Shown piece after piece: positions 34,091 to 47,388 of a stretch of 64,000 nucleotides of DNA. The DNA lies in contig CM072339.1 in the NCBI GenBank assembly GCA_036874045.1, positions 14,019,501 to 14,083,500 on the forward strand, given 5' to 3'. Within the stretch, counting starts at the first letter, position 1. Every line of letters begins with the position of its first letter. This DNA comes from Cymodocea nodosa (taxonomy: Eukaryota > Streptophyta > Magnoliopsida > Alismatales > Cymodoceaceae). The notes under the pieces are model-generated. The model was not told the DNA's origin. It was given only the letters and a program-made list of their open reading frames with translations, and ran no database searches. The translations under genes were made by a program, and so were the position numbers.

Positions 34091-35889
34091 TTATCATATG
34101 AGAATTAAGCCATTATGTTATAATTGTACTGTTATATGCTTTAATGAAAGAATCTACATAATTTCAAGGAATTAACATTAATTAAGTACATTTTTGAACT
34201 ATTGGTAAGTTGTAGGTTTTTAATTCTTAAGTATTTGAATTTTCTATTAATTCGGACAGTTATATTTTAAATGCTTAAGGAATATTTTATTTCCTAGAGT
34301 ACACGTGTCGTAACCTTAATGCATGACTTAAGTGAATGTTCGATAAGTTATCTGGTAACTATTCGAAATGTATCTGAGCATCGGATAGTTAGGTTTGTAA
34401 GTATCTAGAATATTTGAACTCGTTAAGTTAGAGTTATGCACGTGTTGAATTTAAATGCTTTATTATGTCACGTGAGTTGCACATGTATAACTCATTAAGT
34501 TAGCATAACTATACGCGTTGAGTTACTTGAATATACACTAAGGTAACATGTTGTGTTAGTAGCTTATAAGTTATTTCTTTATTGAACGTGTTTTATAGTT
34601 AAATCAACGAAGTAAGTCCATTGAGTTATTTGTAACTCCACGAACCATTTATTTTCTAATATGCCACTATAGTAGTTGCAGAAATAGGAAATTTAAAGGA
34701 AAACCACAATTGCACACATCACGTAGGAATTCACTCATGGAATGAAGAAGAAATCACCATCTTTGATATGAATGAAGGAAATCCAACTGATCATTTAAGT
34801 AGAAGTAGTTACTACAAAAAAAAATATAAAAGAAGAGAAGAAAGATGAAGAAAAAGTGTGTGTAGGAGGAGAACCATGCTAACTATAGGAAGCGTCGGCA
34901 GTTCCCTGAAGCTCCACACCACTACCAAAACCACCAACATCACCAACCATCGGAGGCTAGTGAGGATACTTTTCGGATGTCAGGTCGATTCTAAGCCAAA
35001 CATGGTAACTGACAACCACTGTAAGGAGTGATCGTGTCGCAAGAAGGGAAGCCATTTTCACCAAGCACTAACTCATATCTTAGGAGATTATAAAGCTTCT
35101 AACCTTGGTTTCGGGTTAAAGCTAGTATGCTGAAGAGGAGATCATCTTACAATTCTTGATTCACAATTCTATAAGGAGAGGAGGCAAGATTGTAAGTGAT
35201 TAAGTTTTTAGTGGTGCAATTGCGACGCATGTAGTGACGAAAGTTTTTACTGTCGATAGAGATTTTTACATTTCACCTTTCGCTCATCTTCAAGAACATA
35301 TCAAAACAAAAATACCAAAAACAACAAATTATATGTGTTTGCATTTAGTATTAAAGTGTTGTATTGTTTGCTTTGTATCATGATTAATATTATCATTGTT
35401 AGTATTTTGAATGTTTTATGCTTGTTTGATTCAGAAAATAGAAAATAGTTTTACAGTTTACTGAAATTGAATTGTTCCAAATACTTAAAGATTTTAATGG
35501 TTACTGTTATCCTCTATAAATAACAGTATTTAACAAAAATATAGGCTCGCGGAGTTAATTTAAGTCCACGAGGTTAATTCGTTGAGTAACTGTAATTCTA
35601 TGAACTAAGTCTGTTGTGTTAATTGTAACTCAACGGAGTATTTTATTGAACACATATAAACTCCAATATAAAAATCGAAACAGTACACAATTCTTACTCA
35701 ATCTCTATGGGATCGATCTGTACTTACACACAAATACAATATACATTGTGCACTTGCAGTTTAAAATACAAATTGGACTTCATATCTAATTTGTGCGAAA
35801 GGTTGTTTATTTACTTCTAAGAGAATTTATTAATATAGGCATAAAAAATTCAAGTCGATTTTCTGATTTAACCTTTTACAACACAAACA

Positions 35890-36534
35890 AGAGATCAGAA
35901 GCTAAACAGTTAAGGATCAGTTATGATGTTTTGAAATTAACAATTGGTATCATAAGTGGCATCAATGATTGAATCATGTTCTTCAAAGGAAATAAGATCT
36001 ACATGAGCTACGATTAATGAATATAAAAACAATGAAATCAGATTTATCAGAAAAGAAGAGCATACATGTAGGGGGAGAGCTCACTATCTAGAATCTAAAG
36101 AAAATTCAAGATGAAGTTCTATTTTAAGAAGAAAGTTTATGAACTCAAGTTCAAGGAGAGCTTATTATTCAGAAACAGAATAACCTCCATACAAATAGGG
36201 GGAGAGCATGTGGTAGTAACTACAAATATTAATTGCATTATTATAAATTGATACATTAACAATTGGTATTTCATTATTTTTAGATGATGCAGTAAACAAA
36301 TGAGACAAAGGAAGAAATATCACAAACCAAGAGAGTAATCACTGATATCTCAAAAATTGATATATTAACAATTAGTATTAAACAAGGATTGAGGCAATCA
36401 GGAAATTTATATTTCAACATCAATACTTACAATTGATGTAGTGCTTGAATAAAAAAGAGGAAAAGTAATACAGCATCAAAGGGAGAGAAGTAAACAAACT
36501 ATAATTATGAAAATATCCCAACAATTGATATTAG
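35890..36534 (+). other. Non-coding tract, probably 3' part of copia C2, with polypurine-like words
   Basis: No coding region is seen. The tract has two TAGGGGGAGAGC words (about 36068 and 36197) and four copies of an AACAATTGGTATT-like word (near 35940, 36259, 36367, 36519). Multiple polypurine tracts before the 3' LTR are described for Sireviruses, which fits the C2 family. It resumes C2 after the D-type remnant and is cut by the H LTR. Confidence 0.45.
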
Positions 36535-37529
36535 TGTTGAACTTCGAAGCTACTCTTCTTTGATGACACTCTAGCATGATTCTGAATAAGCTCACCTCTC
36601 AAACTCACCAAAACTATGAAATGAAGATTAATGAAAGAAAGCACATAGAAAATAACACAGGATTTACATGGTTTAGCAACTACCTACATCCATGGGAGTT
36701 GAATGTTCTTCTATGAGCTTCGACGCAATCAACCGTATGTTTTACAACATCATAAAGGTTTATATACTACCCAAACCTAGGGTTAATAAACCTTTAATTA
36801 CAATAGAGCCATTATAGTAGTAAATAAACACTTTGGAGAAGGAAGACTCATTTTCAAAGCATTTCTTCCTAACTCTCCGAAAATTGTAGCATTTTGGATA
36901 GTTACTAACCTTAACTATCAAAAGGAATTCTTTCTCTCTACATTTGTTAAAATGGTCAAATACTATAGTAGGCTAACTGTCCAAAGAGATCTTGTCTTTT
37001 GGATAGTTACTATCCTAACTATCTGAAGATCCACTTAAGTCTCTCTTAAGTCCTTTCAGAAGGTTTTAGCTATAACCTTCCGAAAGCTCTTGACTTTTGA
37101 ATAATTACTATCCTAACTATCCGTAGATTCACTTAAGTCCCTCTTAAGTCAGTTCGAAAGGTTTTAACTGTAACCTTCTGAAAACTCTTGACTTTCGGAT
37201 AGTTACTGTCCTAACTATTCGAAGATTCACTTAAGTGTCCTAATTATCCAAAGAGATCCTATCTTTTAGATAGCTACTATCTTAACTATCCGAAAATTCA
37301 CTTAAGTTCCTCTTAAGTCATTTTGGAAGGTTCTAGTTGTAACCTTCCGAAATCTCTTAACTTTTGGATAGTTAGATTTGAGCCTTCCAACTACTTTATT
37401 ATTTTCAGATACTTCAACTAATAGCCTTCCGAAAAACATTTAACTTGTTAGAGACTTATAGCTAACAAGCTTCCGATTGAACTTGGACAACTTGTGGCAT
37501 ACTCCACACCTAAACCACTTTCCCTAACA
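36535..37529 (-). repeat. 3' LTR of element H
   Basis: 995 bp, TGTTGAACTTC to CCCTAACA on the plus strand. A TATATAAAC box is on the minus strand (plus 36758-36766). 36995-37375 is a tandem array of about 97-bp units. The polypurine tract AAGTAGGAGAT is next to its right edge (minus strand, about 37530-37540). Confidence 0.9.
36995..37375. repeat. 97-bp tandem array rich in palindromes, in H LTR
   Basis: Roughly four units with the order GGATAGTTACTATCC, TAACTATCCGAAGAT, CACTTAAGTC, CTCTTAAGTC, GAAGGTT...AACCTTCC, CTCTTGACTTT. Each unit holds three inverted repeats: GGATAGTTA/TAACTATCC, ACTTAAGT, and GGAAGGTT/AACCTTCC. The sister LTR has the same array with a changed unit count. Confidence 0.75.
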
Positions 37530-37631
37530 ATCTCCTACTTGGAATTTGACACAAATATTAAAAGAAATTATACTCTTGGCTCATAATTAACTTGCAATAG
37601 CAGCTCAACTAGAACATCAACACCTAGTCCC

Positions 37632-39190
37632 TATTAGAACCCTTATATTTTGATAATGCAAAAACTTGTGTGAGGAAACAAATTGTATTTCATAGATATC
37701 TCGTAACAGTTCAGCATACTGAAGATCAGAAGGCAGATAAACAGATACAGGAACTTCGAATAGTTACAACACAAGTTAAAGCTTATGTATTCAAAAGAAG
37801 AAGAAAATCAGAAAGTTAAATGCTTAAGTATCCGAAGAGTTAGTTTAAAGTAGCAGATACACTGTCAAAAAATTAGAAGAATAACTATCTGAAATTACAA
37901 TGCCTTCGGAACATTTGAAAGATAACTAGTTGAATGATCGGAGGGTTAGAAAAGCTAACTATCTGGAAATTCAAGGAAATTGGAAAGTTAGGAAGGCTAA
38001 TTATTCGAAACTTAAGTCATTCAATTACTCACGTGCAGAAATCCAATCAAAAGCTTAAAAGGATTTTCAGAGAGTTAGAAAGCTAACTATCCGAGAAACA
38101 AGAAGTTTCAGAAGGTTACAGATTTAAGTATCTAAAACTTAAGTCATTCAATTACTCACATGTAGAATCCAATCGGAAGCTTAAAAGGATTTTCGGAGGG
38201 TTAGAAAGTTAACTATCCGAAAAACAAGAAGTTTCAAAAGGTTATAGATTTAAATATCTGAAACTTAAGTCATTCAATTATGCACGTGTAGAAATAAAGA
38301 AATATGTGTCATGTAGTTAAAAGACTTGAAGTATAACTGCTCGAGTTTTTCGAAGGGTTACAAATAATTGTTCGAGTTTTTCGTTACAAGCTAACTAACC
38401 GAAACTAAGAAGCCTCATGTGTATGACTTAAAATTCCACGTGACAAACAAAAATACGTAAGTGGATTTTAAGTGAGTTATGACTATCCTTCAGAGAGTTA
38501 AATAGTTAACCATCCAAAAATCAAAGAGAATCAGAAGGTTGCAAGCTGGATAGTATACAAAATGGTAGCTTACTATTTTTGGGATTAACCACACAGTAAG
38601 TATAACATATAGCATCCATTAGAAGGGAATATGATCGTTATACCTCTTGATATAAATATGATAAGTAAAGGGAAGAATATGACAACGATTATCAAATATT
38701 GTGAGCTACTCAAAAATTCCAACAACACACTAAGTCTGCATATATAGTAGAGAAATATTCTCAAGCATACTGAAGCACAAAAGCTCATTGCGCTCAAACT
38801 CTAGTTAAAAGCTTAAAGCTATTGGTTCATGAGATTCTACTTGAAAACTCACTATTGGTTAAGAGCTTTAACCTGAAAGATCGAGAAAGATTGGTTACTG
38901 AACTTCTACCTGAAAGCTCAAGTGTTGATTCTTGCTTTAACCTAAAAGCAAGTGTTGTAAGTATTTAAATACTTAGTAAAGTCCAAGTGAATCTTAGGGG
39001 TGGACTAGCCAAGTTGGTGAACCACCTAAAAAATCTCTTTGTGTCTAGTCTTTATTACTGTTGTGCATGTTTATTAAATTTCTATACTCACTCATTAAGC
39101 AAATCAACAAATTTAGTTTGAAAAGAACTTAAAATTACACACACACACACACCATTCACCCTCCTTTAGGTGAGCCATACGATCCTAATA
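37632..39190 (+). repeat. Solo LTR C3 of the SIRE-like C family, nested in H
   Basis: 1559 bp starting TATTAGAACCCTTAT and ending GATCCTAATA, with a perfect target duplication GTCCC (37627-37631 and 39191-39195). The start matches the C1/C2 LTR start. A TATAAATAT box lies at 38651-38659, and the hairpin array (stems around ACCTGAAA loops) at about 38790-38950. CGGATAGTTA-type words fill the first half. An (AC)n run is at about 39137-39151. Confidence 0.9.
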
Positions 39191-40768
39191 GTCCCCTTTT
39201 TGTCAGTTATCTAAGAGACCAATTAAGGCCATACACAACCTTAATTTTTGTAGATTCAGAACCTTGTTTAACATGTCTATAGCATTTTCAACACCAGCAA
39301 TCTTCTGCAGATCTAGCATGTTCTGCTCTATCTCTTCTCTTATGAAATGAAACATCATTCTCATATGTTTGGACCTTGAATGGAATTTAAGATTTTCAGC
39401 TAAGTAAATGGCACTTTCACTATCACAAAATAGAATGTTTCTTTTCTATCTATGCCCTAATTAAGCTAGTATATTTTCTAACCAAATTCTTTCTTTAGTT
39501 GTCTCTACAACTTCAACATATTCAACTTCTATGGTTGAGAGTGCAACAATACTTTGTAGCTTGAATCTCCAACTTATTATAGTACTTCCTATGTAAAATA
39601 TATAACCTGAAGTACTTCTGCTTTTAACCACCTCTCCTCCCAAATCAACATCATAGTAGCCAATCTATTCAACTAGTCATTTCTTGAAGTTCAGATCTAT
39701 GTCTAGGGAATATCTGAGATATCTGAGTATCCACAGTACAGCAGACCAATGCTTAGTTCCTAGATTTGTCATGTATTTGCTGACAACTCCCACTGCATAG
39801 GATATATTTGGTCTTGTACATATCATGACATACATAAGACTTCCTACTACTGAAGCATACAGTATTCTAGACATTTTTGTCCTCTCTTCTTTAGTCTTAG
39901 TAGACTGATCTTTAAACAACTTGAATTAAGGTCCAAGAGGTAATTCAATTCTCCTCTCCTTTGAGATGTTGAATCTTCTAAGCACCTTTTCTAAATACTT
40001 CTTCTGATTTAACCTCAATGTACTTGTCATTCTATCTCAAATGATTCTCATACCTAAGATTTGTTTGGCTTCTCCCAAACCCTTCATGCCAAATTCCTTT
40101 GACAATTGTTTCTTTAATTGCTTAATTTGTTCCATACTTGAACAAGCAATTAGCATATCATCTACATAAATCAGTAAAATGATAAAACAGTCATCAAGCA
40201 ATTTTATGTAGTAGTAATAGTCTGTATCACATCTCTTGAAGCCTAAGGTACAGATAAAGGTATCTAATCTCTTGTACCATTGTCTTGATGCTTACTTCAA
40301 GTCATACAAACTCTTCAGCAATTTACATGTCATCTTTGCTTTCTTGCCAATTACTACAAATCCTTCTAACTACATCATGTAAAGCTCTTCCTCCAAGTCT
40401 CCATATAGGAATGCTATCTTTTCATCCATTTGCTCCAAAAACAAATCTTCTATAGCAACAATACTCAAGATTATTCTTATAGTATTCATCTTCAATTGGT
40501 GAAAATACTTTAATATAGTCTATATCTTGAATTTGCTGAAAACCCTTAACAATAAGTTTGGCTTTATATTTCTTACTACCGTTTGGTTGTTCTTTTAACT
40601 TGAACACCCACTTGTTTCCTAAGATTTTCTTCCCTTTTGGCAATGGAGTTAGCTTCTAGGTTTTATTCTTTATAAGGGACCTTAATTCCTCTTTCATTGC
40701 TAACTCCCATTCATGTACATTACTTACACAGACTGCTTCCTGATATGTTTCAAGTTCACCATCTTCCG
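39191..40768 (-). mobile_element. Reverse transcriptase / RNase H part of element H
   Basis: Minus-strand frames read the RT opening ILGNKWVFKLKEQPNGSKKY (40643 on), the LIVKGFQQIQDIDY region, the RT end and RNase H stretches VGSLMYVMICTRPNISYAVG (39919-39677) and SRSTSGYIFYIGSTIISWRF then IVALSTIEVEYVE (39643-39461). The wording is TNT1/Tork type. Ends at the insertion point of element I. Confidence 0.8.
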
Positions 40769-42020
40769 TGTTAGGAATTTTGTCTTGATGATAAATGCTT
40801 TATTAAATCTTATAAAATAAGTCTAAATAATATTCTCTAAATATAATAGTCACGTAATTAAATGTTAACAGGTTATCGAAAAGTTTCATTTAAAATTTTG
40901 AATAGTTAACTTTTGGATAGTTAGATTTTCAAATAGTTAAAGTTTTCGGATAGTTAGCATTTCAGACAGTTAAACTTTCGGATAGTTAACGTTAAGATTT
41001 AGTCGAAGAGTTATGTTAAAAACTTGTATAGTTAAGTTATCTACACGTGTGTTTTTAATGTTTTAAGTTGTCACATGTTTTCCATGTATGTTCAATAATG
41101 AAAATCGAAGAGTTAGATAACTGTTCGAGTTTTTATACGCATGGCTAGATAACTGTTCGAGTTTTATAAAATGACTAACAAATAGATAAGTTTTCCTTGT
41201 TTAGTCACGTGTTTTGCAGGTGCAAAAACTCGAAGCGTTATAGATAAGTATTTGAGTTTTTACAAGACTTAAAGGATAAGTGTTTGACTAAAACGAAAAG
41301 TTAGAAGATGCTCTACAAAACTCCAAGAAGATAAAGTTTCAGTGAATCTACGAGTGGAGATCATGGAAATTCAAAATGATAATGAAGAAAGTGGAAATTC
41401 AAAAAGATAGTAATTTGGATTAAAAAAAAAATAGTACGTGGATTATGGATTATGGATTGTGGATTAAGTAGATGAACATGTTGAACGTGAATACATAGTT
41501 CAACTACAAATAGAGAGTACGAGCTACATTACAATCAGGATCTCAATCTCAAAAAACAAGTCTAAATATTCAATCTCGGTCCCTAACTGAAAAGTTAAGT
41601 TTGAATATACATATCTAGAAAAATTCTCTAACATCAGAAGAAGTTCAAAATTCTAAGTAATTTCAGAAAAGAAGCTGCAAATGCAAGAAGTTTGGAAGTT
41701 CGACAACTAGAGAAGAAGAGATACAAAAACTAAGCAAAAAGAAGGAAAGGAACTACGTGCATAAAGATCAGGTTTTATACAATTCGAAATTAGTTTTGAA
41801 TAAGGACTTTATTTTCCTATTTGAATTGTATATCGGACATTACTGTATCAAAATTGTCAAGAAGGGAATTGAGCTGAAAAGATATTGTAAATTCTATCTT
41901 TAAAGTTTATAAAGAATAGAATTTTATTTACGAGTGTTTAGTGCTCTTGTTTTATCCGCTAGTAATTTTAATTGCTAAAGACACAATTCACCCCCCCTCT
42001 TGTGATACAACGATCCTACA
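40769..42020 (+). repeat. 5' LTR of element I
   Basis: 1252 bp, TGTTAGGAATTTTGTC to GATCCTACA. 40900-41010 is dense in CGGATAGTTA-like words (exact at 40947-40956 and 40979-40988). 40971-41300 is the segment shared with gypsy LTRs D2 and D6. CACGTG-type words occur near 41044 and 41207. Confidence 0.92.
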
Positions 42021-42022
42021 AC

Positions 42023-42034
42023 TGGTATTAGAGC
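42023..42034 (+). other. Primer-binding site of element I (tRNA-Met type)
   Basis: TGGTATTAGAGC, one base from the canonical TGGTATCAGAGC, two bases after the LTR end. Confidence 0.9.
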
Positions 42035-42155
42035 TTGAATTCTTGTCAGATTGTCTACACTCTACTACATCTAGTATTAAAGCATCTGAAAAGCTTTCAT
42101 TTCTCTATTTAGGAGTCAATTTTTCCTATCATTTACTTAGGGTCATCTATTTAAA

Positions 42156-44057
42156 ATGGATAATACTGAAATCTTAGTTATGACTAAAGGGCAGACCACT
42201 AATCGTCCTCCTATGTTCGAGGGTAGCAATTATGGCTATTGGAAATATAGAATGAAAGTATTCTTTCAGTCTATTGATTTCAAATTATGGCATATAATTA
42301 GCAATCCTATAGTGTTAGTTACGACTCCATATGATACTTGGACTTTTGATGAAAATGAGCGAATAACACTAAATGCTAAAGGTTTAAACATCTTGTTTTG
42401 TGCTTTATCTCATGATCAATTTAATAAAGTTTCTGCATATCAAACTACATATAAGATATGACATGCATTAGAAGTTGCCAACGAAGGTATTAATCAGGTT
42501 AAGGAATCTAATATTAATATGTTAGTACATAAATATGAGCTTTTTAAAATGCACGAAAATGAATGTATCTCTGATATGTTTTCCCATTTTCTTGAAATTG
42601 TAAATTCATTAAAATCTTTAGGCAAGAAATTTAAGGAAAAAGACTTGGTAAGAAAGATCCTTAGATCTTTAACTAAAATTTGGGCTCAAAAGACAACATC
42701 TATTGAAGAGTCCAAAGATTTAAATACATATACTCTTGATGATCTCATAGGAAATTTGACAGCCTATGAAGTACAACATTTAGATCTAAAAGGGAAGAAT
42801 CCTAGAAGGGATCTAGCTTTTGAGGCTCATAAAGTCTTAGAAGTCACTAGTGATTCTGACGATGATTTACTATTGTTGACTAGAAAATTTAAAAATCTAT
42901 TGAAGAAATGTAGGAACTTCAGGTTAGCAAAGACATCTAGAAATATGGAGAAGAAGTCATTCATGAAAGACAAAATCATATGCTACAAGTGCAACAGGCC
43001 GGGTTACTTTCAAACTAACTATCCTCTCAACAAAGATAAGAAGAATTCAAGGAGAAATTTCAAGAATAAAAAATTTAGAAAAAGAAGGGTACTTAAAGTG
43101 ACATGGGATGACTCTTCAGCTTCACAAACTGAAGAAACAAAGGATTCAACATTAGTCAATGAATCCTCATCAACATCAGATTCAAAAGAAAATCTAGCAA
43201 ATATATGCTTCATGGCAAAATCTAGTGAGGTATCCTTTGATCAAAATACTAGTTTTGATAGATTACTTGTTGAATACAATAAACTGGCTAGAAAATATAA
43301 TAAAGTAAAAATAAAAGGAAAGAGTACTAAGAAGATGCTAGATGAATCTGAAAATAAGATTGATTTTCTGAACTCTACGTTGAATAAATTTAAAAAATAA
43401 AATTAAAAGCATGCATAGAAAATTTTAAAGTTTACTGCAATAGAAAGAAAATTGCATGCAAATTGTGAAAATTTAATTGCTGATAAAAAGAAAATGATCT
43501 ATGAAAATGAAAAATTGAAACTAACTATTACTGATTTAAATTCAGAAATTGATATGTTAATGATTAAGGTTTTTGATCAAAAGGCTACATTAAGTAAATG
43601 GAATAATAGTCAAACTATAACAAATGAACTTGGTAGTAAAATATCAAATGTAGAAAAGCATGATATTGGTTTGCACGATGCATCTTCTGAAAATTATATA
43701 TTGCATGATAGTATTACTAAAAATAATGTCTTTATTTCTAGTACTAAGAATAGTAAAAGAAAAACTATTCCATGTGTGATTAAAAAGGGAGATAAATATG
43801 TGCAAATTGATAAAATGCAGCAAATAAATGATAGCATACGATGCAAGAATTTCAAAAGAAATTTTCAGAAAAATCAAGCTAAGACATTTGAGAATTTTAA
43901 TATTTTTGATCAATTTTCTTTATATTTAAAAAATATCAGATATTGGGATCAGCAATCAAATAATGTTAGAAATGAAAATTTCAACTCTAGTTTACATAGA
44001 GATAAATGTTCTGATAATTATAATAATAAGAAAAATAAATGCAAGAATAATTATTAG
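42156..44057 (+). mobile_element. gag of element I
   Basis: Frames open MDNTEILVMTKGQTTNRPPM and FEGSNYGYWKYRMKVFFQS, the gag head of Sireviruses. The middle has LIGNLTAYEVQHLDLKGKN, then a zinc-knuckle region CYKCNRPGYF near 42985. The end (43261-44057) is Lys/Asn-rich with coiled-coil character (KLKLTITDLNSEIDMLMI). In the family gag forms the particle and binds RNA. Closely related to the gag of element G (30975-32189, other strand). Confidence 0.88.
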
Positions 44058-44197
44058 AAAATAGATAAGTTGAAGTTTAAAAATATTGATTATTTTGATA
44101 TGACTCTCTCTAAAATTCTTGGACCCACTCAAAAATAGGTTCTAAGAGATAAAATCTCTTCTTAACTGTTTTGTAGGTACACAAATCAAAATGGATA

Positions 44198-47100
44198 ATG
44201 GACAGTGGAGCATCCAGCCACATGATTGGAGATATACGATTACTTACAAAAGTAACAAAGACCAAGAATGGACAAGTTACCTTTGGAAATAAAAGTAAAA
44301 CAAATATCCTTAGGTCTGGCAAGGTTCAGGTAACTAAAAAATGTTTTATAAATGATGTTTTATTAGTAGAAAATTTAGGTTTTAATTTATTGAGTGTTCC
44401 TATTTTAATGAAGTTTTACAGAGTAATTTTTGAAAAAGATTCCTGTAAAATTATGGACATGTCTACAAACGAAATTTTATTCACTGCATACAAGAAATGA
44501 TCCGTTTGTATTTTGAATTTACCTTCTGATATTATTAAAGGCAATGCTTGCTTAATTGCAAAATCGGATGAAGTTATTTTGTGGCATAGAAGGCTAGGAC
44601 ACTCAAACCTAAAATTATTACAAAAGTTGTCTAAAAAGAATCTAGTTAGAGGTTTACCTAGTATTAAGTATTCAAAAGAGTTTATGTGTGATGCATGTCA
44701 ACTAGGTAAATTGCATAAAACATCTTTTAAAAGTTTAAATGAAATAACAAGCAAAAGAGTATTAGAACTAGTGCATATGGATTTATTTAGACCTACTAGG
44801 AAAACTAGTCTAGGAGGTAAACATTATGCTTTTGTACTAGTTGATGACTATTCTAGGTTTACTTAGGTTTATTTTCTAGCTAATAAAACTGAAGTTTTTG
44901 AAATATTTAAGCTATTCTGTAGTAAAGTTCAGAATGAGCAAAATGTTAAAATTCAAAAACTTAGGAGTGATCATGGTACAGAATTTGATAATGATCAAAT
45001 GGACACCTTTTGTGAAGAATTAGGCATAGACCATAGATGCTCATTTCCAAGAGCTCCTTCACAAAATGGAATAATAGAACGTAAAAATAGATCACTTCAG
45101 GAAATGTCCAGAACCATGTTAAATAAAAATAAGTTACCCTTATCTCTCTAGGCAGAAGCAATTCATACAACATGTTATGTTATAAATATAGTACATCTAA
45201 GACCAATTTTGGATAAAACTCCTTATGAGATATAGTATAACAGGGTTCCAAAAATAAGTTATTTAAAACCCTTTGGCTGTAAGTATTTTATTTTAAACAC
45301 TAAAGAACGAAGAGACAAATTTAAAGTCAAATCAGATGAGGGTATTTTTGTTGGTTATTCCATTAGAAGTAAGGCATATAGAGTATATAACAAATCAACA
45401 AAAACCATTGAGGAAACCCTACATGTGAAATTTCATGAAAATTTTCATTTGGATTTTAGAAATGCTGAAAACTTTGATTCAGAAATTTTCCCAGAAATGG
45501 TATCAAATGATGTTGATAGAGAAATTGAGAGATTATCTGAAGGAATAAGAAATATAAACTTAAATGATGAATATTTAGAAGAAAATAATGTCATACCTAT
45601 AGAAAATGTGGAACAACATAGAAATTGCCGTTATGCTTCATCTCATCCTATTGATCAGATAATAGGCGATCCTAATCAAGGAGTTAGGACTAGGTCATCA
45701 GTAGTCAACATTTGTGGAGCTTACTCATTTGTTTCTTTACTAGAACCTAAGAAAATTGAAGATGCCTTAGAAGATGAATTTTGGTATTTAGCTATGCAAG
45801 ATGAGTTAAATTAATTTATAAGAAATGAGGTATGGGATCTAGTTCCACCACTTGAAAATCAATCCATAATAGGAACAAGGTGGGCATTTAAAAACAAAGT
45901 AGATCAAGATGGACATATAGTTAAAAATAAAGCTAGATTAGTTGCTCAAGGTTATAAGCAAGAGGAAGGAATTGACTATGATGAAACATTTGCTCCTATT
46001 GCTAAACTAGAATCAATACAAATTTTGGTAGCATATGCTTGTTATATGGATTTCAAATTATATCAAATGGATGTTAAGACTACTTTTTTAAATGGAAATA
46101 TAAAAGAAGAAGTTTATGTAAAACAACCTCCAGGTTTTGAAGATTCAAAACATCCTAAGTATGTTTACCAGCTTAAGAAAGCACTATATGGCCTTAAACA
46201 AGCCCCTAGGTCTTGGTATGAGAGATTATCTAAATTTCTTATGGAAAAAGGGTATTCTATGGGAAAGGCAAATCACACTCTTTTTATCAAGAAGGTCGAA
46301 AAAGATATATTGGTAGTTCAAATCTATGTAGATGACATCATATTTGGAGCAACAAATGATAAATTAGTTGAGTCTTTTTCGAAAGATATGACTAATCAAT
46401 TTGAAATGAGTATGATGGGTGAACTATCATTTTTCCTAGGCTTACAAATTAAGCAATTAGAACAGGGTACTTTTATTTCACAAGAAAAATATACTCAAGA
46501 TTTATTAAAGAGGTTTGGGTTAGACAACACTAAAACAAAGAATACACCAATGAGTACTATCACTAAGTTGGATAAAGATGACTTTGAAAAACTGTAGATA
46601 TAAAATAATATAGAAGTATGATTGGTTCATTACTTTATTTAACAACTAGCCAACCAGATATTATGTTTAGTGTGTGTACTTGTGCTAGATATCAATCTAA
46701 TCATAAAGAATCACACCTACTTGCTGTTAAATGAATTTTTAAATATCTATTAAGAACCATCAATTTCGGATTGTTTTACTTTAAACACAATTCTTTAAAT
46801 TTAATAGATTATAGTGATGCTGATTTCGCAGGATGTAAGTCTAAAAGAAAAAGCACAAGTGGCACTTGTCAATTATTAGGAAATTCTTTAGTGTCATGGT
46901 TTAGCAAAAAGCAAAATTATGTAGCATTATCTACAACTGAAGCTGAATATATAGCTGTTGTACTGTGTTGTGCTCAAATCTTGTGGATTAGACAAACTTT
47001 AAAAGATTTTAATTTAGCCTATGAACCAACTAAGATTTTCTGTGATAGTAGTTTTGCAATAAGTTTGTCTAAAAATCCTGTCTTACATTCACAAGCTAAA

Positions 47101-47280
47101 CATATAGAAGTTCGACATCATTTTCTAAGGGATAATGTTATAAAAGGAAAAATAGTATTAAATTTTGTTCTTACCACAAAACAATTAGCAAATCCATTTA
47201 CAAAACCCTTAGATGAGAATACCTTTTCAAAATTACCATTAGAACTTGGTATCTGTAGGTTATCTGTGTTTAAATTGTCT
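44198..47280 (+). mobile_element. pol of element I (protease, integrase, reverse transcriptase, RNase H)
   Basis: Protease: MDSGASSHMIGD at 44198. Integrase: HRRLGHSNLKLLQKLSKKN with CDACQLGKLH (HHCC finger, 44585-44720), core MDLFRPTRKTSLGGK and LVDDYSRFT (44780-44866), EFD and ERKNRS further on to about 45090. Reverse transcriptase: [50 protein letters not shown] near 46326. RNase H: DYSDADFAGCKSKRKSTSGT (46810) and ALSTTEAEYIAVVLCC (46925). This order (integrase before RT) is diagnostic of Ty1/copia. Confidence 0.9.
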
Positions 47281-47388
47281 TGTTCATTGCATAACATTTT
47301 GGTTTGTTATAAAGTAGCTTTAGAATTTAATTTCCTTATTAAAAAAAAAAAAACTCAAAATATCTATCTTAGAATTACTGTTTACTAG

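Larger units (their letters stand above)
27548..35889 (+). mobile_element. Remnant of a D-type gypsy element with nested insertions
   Basis: The left edge TGTTTAGAATG (27548) and right edge CACAAACA (35889) carry the target duplication AGAGA (27543-27547 and 35890-35894). The left LTR runs 27548-28515 and resumes at 30502-30726; the right LTR runs 34091-35889. Between them lie the D4 solo LTR (28516-30496) and part of a copia element G (30727-34090, minus). No gypsy coding sequence remains. The matching duplication shows that both D pieces come from one insertion into C2. Confidence 0.7.

Noticed and set aside
36535-37529. Array of inverted repeats as a DNA transposon or MITE
   Set aside because: The repeat is an LTR with a co-linear sister at 55563-56603, a polypurine tract and coding parts between.
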